Assembly: GCA_021813025.1 (NCBI GenBank) | Contig: JAKAME010000009.1 | Location: forward strand, 1-27,290 | Direction: 5' to 3' | Source: Microcaldota archaeon | Lineage (GTDB): Archaea > Micrarchaeota > Micrarchaeia > Anstonellales > Anstonellaceae | Length of the DNA: 27,290 nucleotides | In this document: piece after piece, positions 23,176-27,290 of the stretch | Numbering within the stretch: the first letter of the stretch is position 1 | Layout of the letters: each line of letters opens with the position of its first letter | The notes under the pieces: generated by a model | The model's input: the letters and a program-made list of their open reading frames with translations, nothing else | Told to the model about the DNA's origin: nothing | Database searches by the model: none | Program-made: the position numbers and the translations under genes

Positions 23176-25587
23176 TCAGACCCCCACGCTATTTTGCAGG
23201 CCGCCAGAAGCGTCAACGTGCAAATGCTGCTGCGCCAAGCCGGCCGCCTGCCGCTCGTCCTCGTCCAAGAGGCCGAAGCGGTCAAAGTAGCGCATGAGCA
23301 TTCCACGCCGAAACAAGTAGTACGTGCCATCCTTGTCTCTGGCCTTCCGGCCTTTTGGAATGGCGCTCAAATGGGCGCTGATTTTCTGGCATTTGGCATT
23401 GAGGGTTGGGCCGTACTTTGGATTTTTATTGTTGCGATTGTCCGTTTCCTCAATGCCAAGCAGCCCCATCAACAGCTTGCCGACGTCCTTCACGTGCGCC
23501 TTGACTTCGGTGGTGTTCTCGTCTTTGATGCATTCATGCAGCGCGCGCAAGACCAAGCCAAATTCTGAGAACTCCTCATCTGCTTGCACAGAAGTGAAAC
23601 ACTTGACCAGCCAATTTTCCATCTTTTCTGGAAGAGTGGCGTCCACGAGACCGGCCACGTAGAGCAGAGGCCTGGCGATTTGGGCGTTGCGATTCCGCAG
23701 GGAATTAGTTGCCTTTTTGGCGTCTGCTCTGGCTTGGCGCACGTGTTTGAGTCCCCAGGCATAGAGGTCTTTGCGGATGAGGTCGGAGGCGGCATCTGGG
23801 TGGTCGTCTGGAAGCTCTTCAAACGAAATGCCATCTGGTGCCTGCTCCATAACGATGACGACGCTGCGCGAGAGCGCGGCGGCCGTGAACGGCGAGATGT
23901 CTGTGGTGGCAGCAACAACCGGAACGTAGGTCTCATAGAACGTTGGAACTTTCTTTGCAACGCTGCGCCCACCATCCTCGGCACGCATGATTGGGAGGTC
24001 GCCCTGGTAGCTGATTTCATAGAACTGCATCAGATCCAGCTTCTGTTCTTCTTTGAAATTATCGAAATTGTCGAAGAGGATGGTGCCGCTTGTGGCGTTG
24101 GCCATGCGGAAAAGGCTGGACTTGCTCGCATCTCCGGAGGCGACAGGCTGGAAGCACAAGTTTCTCACCGCGCGCAGCTGCTGCGACTTGCCGGAGTTTG
24201 CCTTGGCGTGGATGAGGAGGCGCGGGAATGCGTCGAACGCCCGCCAGATGTGTGTGGCCACGATGTAGCAGGCTACGATTTCATGCACCATTTCCTCGGG
24301 GTGGTGCAGGTGGCTCTTCTGATAGTGCAGGACTCGGGTATAGAGCTCCTTGATGTCAGGGCACGGCCCCTTGGCCTCTAGCCACGCCTTGATTTCCTTG
24401 CGCTTCCAGCCATAGGACCAGAACTGCTTGCTGGGCGGCGGCAGGTCATTGAAAAGAAGGTGGTACTCTGGGAAGAAGGCTTGGCGTATGACTTCGCCGT
24501 TTTCGCAGACTAGGAGCGGCTCTGGATGACCCTTCTGGTCGCCGATGTAGGTGCCCCTGAAAGCCACCTCACCAATTTCCCTCAGCTCGCAGAAATCAAA
24601 ACCAAAGCGCTTTGGTTGATAGACCGGAGAGTCAAAGATGTGAAGGTCCTGGCGGCGGGCGGCCCATTCTTCGTTTGGATTTTTGGCTAATAGCTCTCCT
24701 TTCTTCACACCAATAACTTCCAAAATCTTCTTCACCGCTTCCTGCAGTTGCTCCGCGTCGATTTTCTGTGGCTTCCCATTTTGTAGGAGCAGGTATGGCT
24801 TGCCGGTCTTGCGATGGATGGAGCCTGGCAGCGGCACCTGCCAGTTAACCAAGACCTCGAATACAAGCTGGCCGGCCGCGTCCTTGTATTGCTTGCGCTT
24901 GACCTCACCCTTCACGCGCAGGTGCACGTGGCCGCCCTTTGAGCCAAACGTCTTGAGAGCTTCTGGGAAGAGTTCAGATGCGACCTTGAACGCCTCTTCC
25001 GTCTCACAATCAAGGACCACATAGCCTCCCGGGCCGGTGAGGACGGCCCAGCCGTCCGGCTGGCGGTCTGGATAGTATTTATGGAATACTTCCAGCATGT
25101 TGAGTGGTGGGTCGAATTCACTCGCCAATTCGCGCGAACCAGGTGCAATCCGGATGCCTTCTCCTTTATTGATGTAGGGGATGACAGCTGTTTGCTCATC
25201 GTGAATTTTACGGGCAAACTTATAGGCTGATTCCGGGCCAGCATTTTCGCGTTTGGAGAGTTCATCAACCAAACCAGAAAGGGTTTTCGTGTCCTCAGAA
25301 TCAACGAATGCCACGCGTTCTTCAAGCACGTCATGGAGATACGCGCACGACGGAACGGCTTGGGCGGCCAATGCCTCCTCAATAATTGCATCCGCATCAA
25401 TTTGTTGGATGAGGTGCGCAGGCATGCGCAAGTCAGTGAATTTGGAGAGGTCCGGCCGCCAGACCGGCGCCACAGTGTCCCTTCCACATTTCGGGCATTT
25501 TTTACAGGGCGCGGCGCCATTCGGAACCTCTACCAAAGCGTCGCACATGACGCAAGCATAGGCCAGAACCGGGTTCTTTTCAGGCAT
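23176..25587 (-). CDS. Primase-helicase (AEP primase domain fused to SF3/AAA+-like helicase)
   Basis: An 803-residue replication protein. ATG 25587 overlaps the upstream stop by 8 bases. An N-terminal zinc ribbon (CVMC 12-15, CKKCPKC 28-34) is followed by an archaeo-eukaryotic primase domain. Motif I is VVLDCET (190-196), motif II is KGGHVHLR (217-224), and motif III lies around VNWQVPLPGS (247-256). The C-terminal half has Walker A AKANSGKS (461-468) and Walker B TILFDNFD (502-509), as in phage/plasmid primase-helicases. It should prime and unwind the element's DNA, so the element replicates autonomously. Target 3 and the ATPase genes follow in the same coupled operon. Confidence 0.87.
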   Translation of the reverse strand: MPEKNPVLAYACVMCDALVEVPNGAAPCKKCPKCGRDTVAPVWRPDLSKFTDLRMPAHLIQQIDADAIIEEALAAQAVPSCAYLHDVLEERVAFVDSEDTKTLSGLVDELSKRENAGPESAYKFARKIHDEQTAVIPYINKGEGIRIAPGSRELASEFDPPLNMLEVFHKYYPDRQPDGWAVLTGPGGYVVLDCETEEAFKVASELFPEALKTFGSKGGHVHLRVKGEVKRKQYKDAAGQLVFEVLVNWQVPLPGSIHRKTGKPYLLLQNGKPQKIDAEQLQEAVKKILEVIGVKKGELLAKNPNEEWAARRQDLHIFDSPVYQPKRFGFDFCELREIGEVAFRGTYIGDQKGHPEPLLVCENGEVIRQAFFPEYHLLFNDLPPPSKQFWSYGWKRKEIKAWLEAKGPCPDIKELYTRVLHYQKSHLHHPEEMVHEIVACYIVATHIWRAFDAFPRLLIHAKANSGKSQQLRAVRNLCFQPVASGDASKSSLFRMANATSGTILFDNFDNFKEEQKLDLMQFYEISYQGDLPIMRAEDGGRSVAKKVPTFYETYVPVVAATTDISPFTAAALSRSVVIVMEQAPDGISFEELPDDHPDAASDLIRKDLYAWGLKHVRQARADAKKATNSLRNRNAQIARPLLYVAGLVDATLPEKMENWLVKCFTSVQADEEFSEFGLVLRALHECIKDENTTEVKAHVKDVGKLLMGLLGIEETDNRNNKNPKYGPTLNAKCQKISAHLSAIPKGRKARDKDGTYYLFRRGMLMRYFDRFGLLDEDERQAAGLAQQHLHVDASGGLQNSVGV

Positions 25588-25873
25588 AGTCAGACTCCAC
25601 TAAAGGCGTGTCCTCATGCTTCCATGAGACATCGCATATATTCTTCCAGAAAGAAACGTCGGTGATTTTGCGCTCGAAGCTCGCGCCTGTTTTTGTGTTG
25701 GTGATACGGATTCGCTTGGCGATTCCGGAACGGAGACGCACGAAACGCTCGTCTCCTGGTTTGCATTCCCTGACTGTGTTGGGCTTGCGGCCGTCAAATT
25801 CCTTGTCGAAGTAAACGGGCTCGGACATGAAGCAGACGAGGTCATCGGCGGGTTGGGGAATGGGGTCAGACAT
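25580..25873 (-). CDS. Small protein, possibly ASCH/PUA-like
   Basis: A 97-residue protein. ATG 25873 overlaps the RT stop by 8 bases (a TTG at 25879 is less likely), and its stop overlaps the primase start. The pattern YFDKEFDGRKPNTVRECKPGD followed by strands (RIRITNTKTGASFERKITDV) resembles ASCH/PUA-like or DUF3850-type small RNA-binding domains, where a G-x-K/R-x2-E/R segment precedes a beta barrel. The match is by eye only. Being wedged between RT and primase, it might act with either. Confidence 0.5.
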   Translation of the reverse strand: MSDPIPQPADDLVCFMSEPVYFDKEFDGRKPNTVRECKPGDERFVRLRSGIAKRIRITNTKTGASFERKITDVSFWKNICDVSWKHEDTPLVESDYA

Positions 25874-27230
25874 GCGCAACCTCCATCACATCAAGCCGCG
25901 AGCGCACCCGCTCTCTCAACCTGAACGTGTTGCCCATGTGTAGATATCCCATCAGGCCGGCCACGCTCTGGCGGACAGTTTGCGGCGCCGCCCGCTTCCT
26001 CTCAAAACCATCCAGCCGCCTGAAAATGCGCCGCGCAGCGTTCTTCTTCAACAGCTTGTAGTGCCTGAAAACTCGGAAGCCGACGAGAGGCACGCCGGAG
26101 CGCAGGGAAATGATTTTAGTCTTGTCCGGATGCAGCTGCAGCCGGAGCTCGTCCTGGAGGAAAACGCCTATCCGCTTCTGCCAGCCCTCCAGCTGCTCAC
26201 GGCTGCGCCCAAGGATTACGAAATCATCAACATAGCGCAGGTAATGCTTGGCGCCAAGCCCATGCTTCACGAAATAATCCAGCTCGCCCAAAAACACATT
26301 TGCAAAAAACTGCGAGGTCAAATTGCCCAAAGGCATGCCCTTGCCAGGGCGGTCTGACTTGTGATTCTGCAAAATGATGGAGATGAGCTGCAGCAGCTGC
26401 CGGTCCTTCACTTTCCGGCCAAGGATTTCAAGCAGCTTCTTCTGGTCCACGCTCTCAAAGTATTTCCTGATGTCGGCCTTCAGGGCAAAGCCCTCTCCTT
26501 GCGGCCCGGAGACGCGGCGCAGGAAGGCGTCCATGCGCTCCAAGGTTGCTTTGGTGCCTTTCCCCTTCCTGTTTGCGAACGTATCATGGATGAAGCGCCT
26601 CTCGAAGATTGGCTCAAGCAGGTTGCAGATGGCGTGGTGCACTACCCTGTCCCTAAAATTGGAGGCTGATATTTTCCTCGTCTTGGGGTCGCGCACAGTG
26701 AAAGTTTTCAACGGCCGCGGCCGGTAGATGCCGGTCAGCAGCTCCCACTGCAGCTTGACGAGCTCGAGCTGCAGCTGCTCCTCAAAGCGCTTCACGTACT
26801 CCTTGGAGGACTTGCGCTTCCTGGCTTTCATAAAAGCCAGCTGGAGGTTGTCGTATTCACAGAGGCGGGAAAAGAGGTCCCTGTGCGTTTTCTTGTTGAG
26901 TTTGAGGCCCTTGAGCGGGTCATAGCCATTTCGAGGCGGTTGGACGGGTCGTTGTTGCAGTTGACGTTCCGGCGGTTGTTGCCGTTCCAGTCGTTCCTGC
27001 GGGCAACCAGGCCAGACCGTAGCCCTTCCACTTTCTTCCTGCACCGCGGCTTCACTTTTTCGGCTTTCGCCTACTTGGTGTCGCCGTTGAATTTCATGGC
27101 CGGCCTGTGCCGGCGCTATGGAAGGGCGTGTGGCTCTGAACTCCTGTCCAGGGCTTGGAGGCTGCGCTGGCAGCTGACTCCCCCCGACGGGGTTTTCTTG
27201 ACTGCACAATGTTGCCTGCATGGCGTTCAC
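25866..27230 (-). CDS. DGR reverse transcriptase
   Basis: The open frame is 454 residues. The RT proper begins at about residue 115 (HRDLFSRLCEYDNLQLAF, a conserved DGR-RT start). Motif A is KADIRKYFESVD (251-262). Domain 4 is GMPLGNLTSQ (298-307), the DGR-type variant of the RT domain-4 box. The catalytic box is YVDD (333-336), and a thumb region follows. It copies the template RNA with adenine-specific errors and feeds the VRs. The start is uncertain. GTG 27230 overlaps the target 1 stop across the circle (GTGA), GTG 27044 is possible, and ATG 26831 overlaps the stop of another frame (ATGA) but loses the conserved N-terminus. No in-frame start lies between the template repeat and the conserved region. 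Confidence 0.93.
   Translation of the reverse strand: MNAMQATLCSQENPVGGSQLPAQPPSPGQEFRATRPSIAPAQAGHEIQRRHQVGESRKSEAAVQEESGRATVWPGCPQERLERQQPPERQLQQRPVQPPRNGYDPLKGLKLNKKTHRDLFSRLCEYDNLQLAFMKARKRKSSKEYVKRFEEQLQLELVKLQWELLTGIYRPRPLKTFTVRDPKTRKISASNFRDRVVHHAICNLLEPIFERRFIHDTFANRKGKGTKATLERMDAFLRRVSGPQGEGFALKADIRKYFESVDQKKLLEILGRKVKDRQLLQLISIILQNHKSDRPGKGMPLGNLTSQFFANVFLGELDYFVKHGLGAKHYLRYVDDFVILGRSREQLEGWQKRIGVFLQDELRLQLHPDKTKIISLRSGVPLVGFRVFRHYKLLKKNAARRIFRRLDGFERKRAAPQTVRQSVAGLMGYLHMGNTFRLRERVRSRLDVMEVAHV
26932..27016 (-). ncRNA. DGR template repeat (TR)
   Basis: An 85-bp repeat immediately upstream of the conserved RT region, transcribed on the minus strand. It has 21 adenines, mostly in AAC codon-like triplets. 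Read in the VR frame it gives GLVARRNDWNGNN, then RRNVNCNNDPSNRLE, the non-mutated parent of all three VRs. It matches VR1, VR2 and VR3 without gaps. The flanking CGCCTCGAAA differs from the VR's CGCCTCGGGG, as IMH* differs from IMH in BPP-1. The functional RNA probably extends some hundred bases either side; those limits are not visible. Confidence 0.95.
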
Positions 27231-27290
27231 TCTTTCTTTTGCACTAGCACCCCGAGGCGGACGGACGGGTCGCAGTAGCAGTAGACGTAC
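27147..27290. repeat. Terminal redundancy (right copy)
   Basis: Second copy of bases 1-144, showing that the molecule is circular. It carries a different VR1 allele from the left copy (see positions 27273, 27274, 27277, 27288 and 27289). The mismatches are confined to VR1. Confidence 0.9.
27227..27290 (-). CDS. Partial second copy of DGR target 1 with a different VR1 allele
   Basis: The 3' end of the target 1 gene reappears here because the ends overlap. The codons decode as YVYCYC where the left copy has GVYCND, followed by the same DPSVRL. This is a population variant, not a second gene. Confidence 0.85.
   Translation of the reverse strand, partial: YVYCYCDPSVRLGVLVQKKE

Noticed and set aside
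23584..24381. Plus-strand frame of 265 codons antisense to the primase-helicase
   Set aside because: It lies over the helicase half with conserved motifs on the other strand and is a shadow frame.
26828..27055. Template repeat read as a 75-residue protein in the VR frame
   Set aside because: It is the template sequence itself, with no Shine-Dalgarno; its agreement with the VR protein frame is expected because TR and VR are homologous.

Overview
The window looks like one complete circular genome of about 27,146 bp. Its last 144 bases repeat its first 144. It is most likely an archaeal mobile element (virus, plasmid or integrative element) of a DPANN-type host. Evidence for archaea: TATA-box promoters, a SSV/Xer-like integrase with a zinc ribbon, a HerA-type ATPase, an AEP primase-helicase, a winged-helix regulator, and long Asn/Thr/Ser-rich membrane-anchored surface proteins with many N-glycosylation sequons. 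The host lineage is inference only. No capsid protein, large terminase, ribosomal gene, tRNA or CRISPR array was recognised.

Layout. (1) A minus-strand transcription unit starts from a promoter near 3280. It runs through small zinc-binding and hypothetical proteins (3246-1255) and two variable proteins (1258-81). It then wraps round the circle into the DGR template repeat and reverse transcriptase (27230-25866), a primase-helicase (25587-23176), a third, membrane-anchored variable protein (22757-22050), and a block of membrane/surface proteins plus the HerA-like ATPase, ending near 16.1 kb. Almost every junction is an ATGA, GTGA, TGATG or 8-base overlap. (2) A plus-strand unit (5683-16094) encodes six or seven secreted or membrane proteins. 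They include two large lipobox proteins with Ig-like stalks, a CPBP-like membrane protease relative, a signal-peptidase-like protein and a 1243-residue adhesin-like protein. The two units converge near 16.1-16.3 kb. (3) Between the two promoters (3.3-5.6 kb) lies a regulatory/maintenance block: a winged-helix regulator, an integrase, and two facing arrays of 9-bp repeats that could be an origin.

The central system is a diversity-generating retroelement (DGR). An 85-bp template repeat (26932-27016) lies beside the RT, and three variable repeats (107-191, 685-767, 22247-22328) lie in three paralogous target genes. Of 43 TR/VR differences, 42 fall at template adenines. The two ends of the window carry different VR1 alleles, which differ at five sites, all template adenines. 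This is direct evidence that the sequenced population is diversified. One target has a signal peptide and a C-terminal membrane anchor. The other two have no export signal.

A reasonable reading, partly inference, is an element that displays a large glycosylated surface/attachment apparatus, diversifies its binding proteins with the DGR, replicates with its own primase-helicase, and moves DNA with the HerA-like ATPase. The two tandem large surface proteins have a domain order that recalls archaeal fusexin (HAP2-like) proteins. That idea is weakly supported and needs structural checking.
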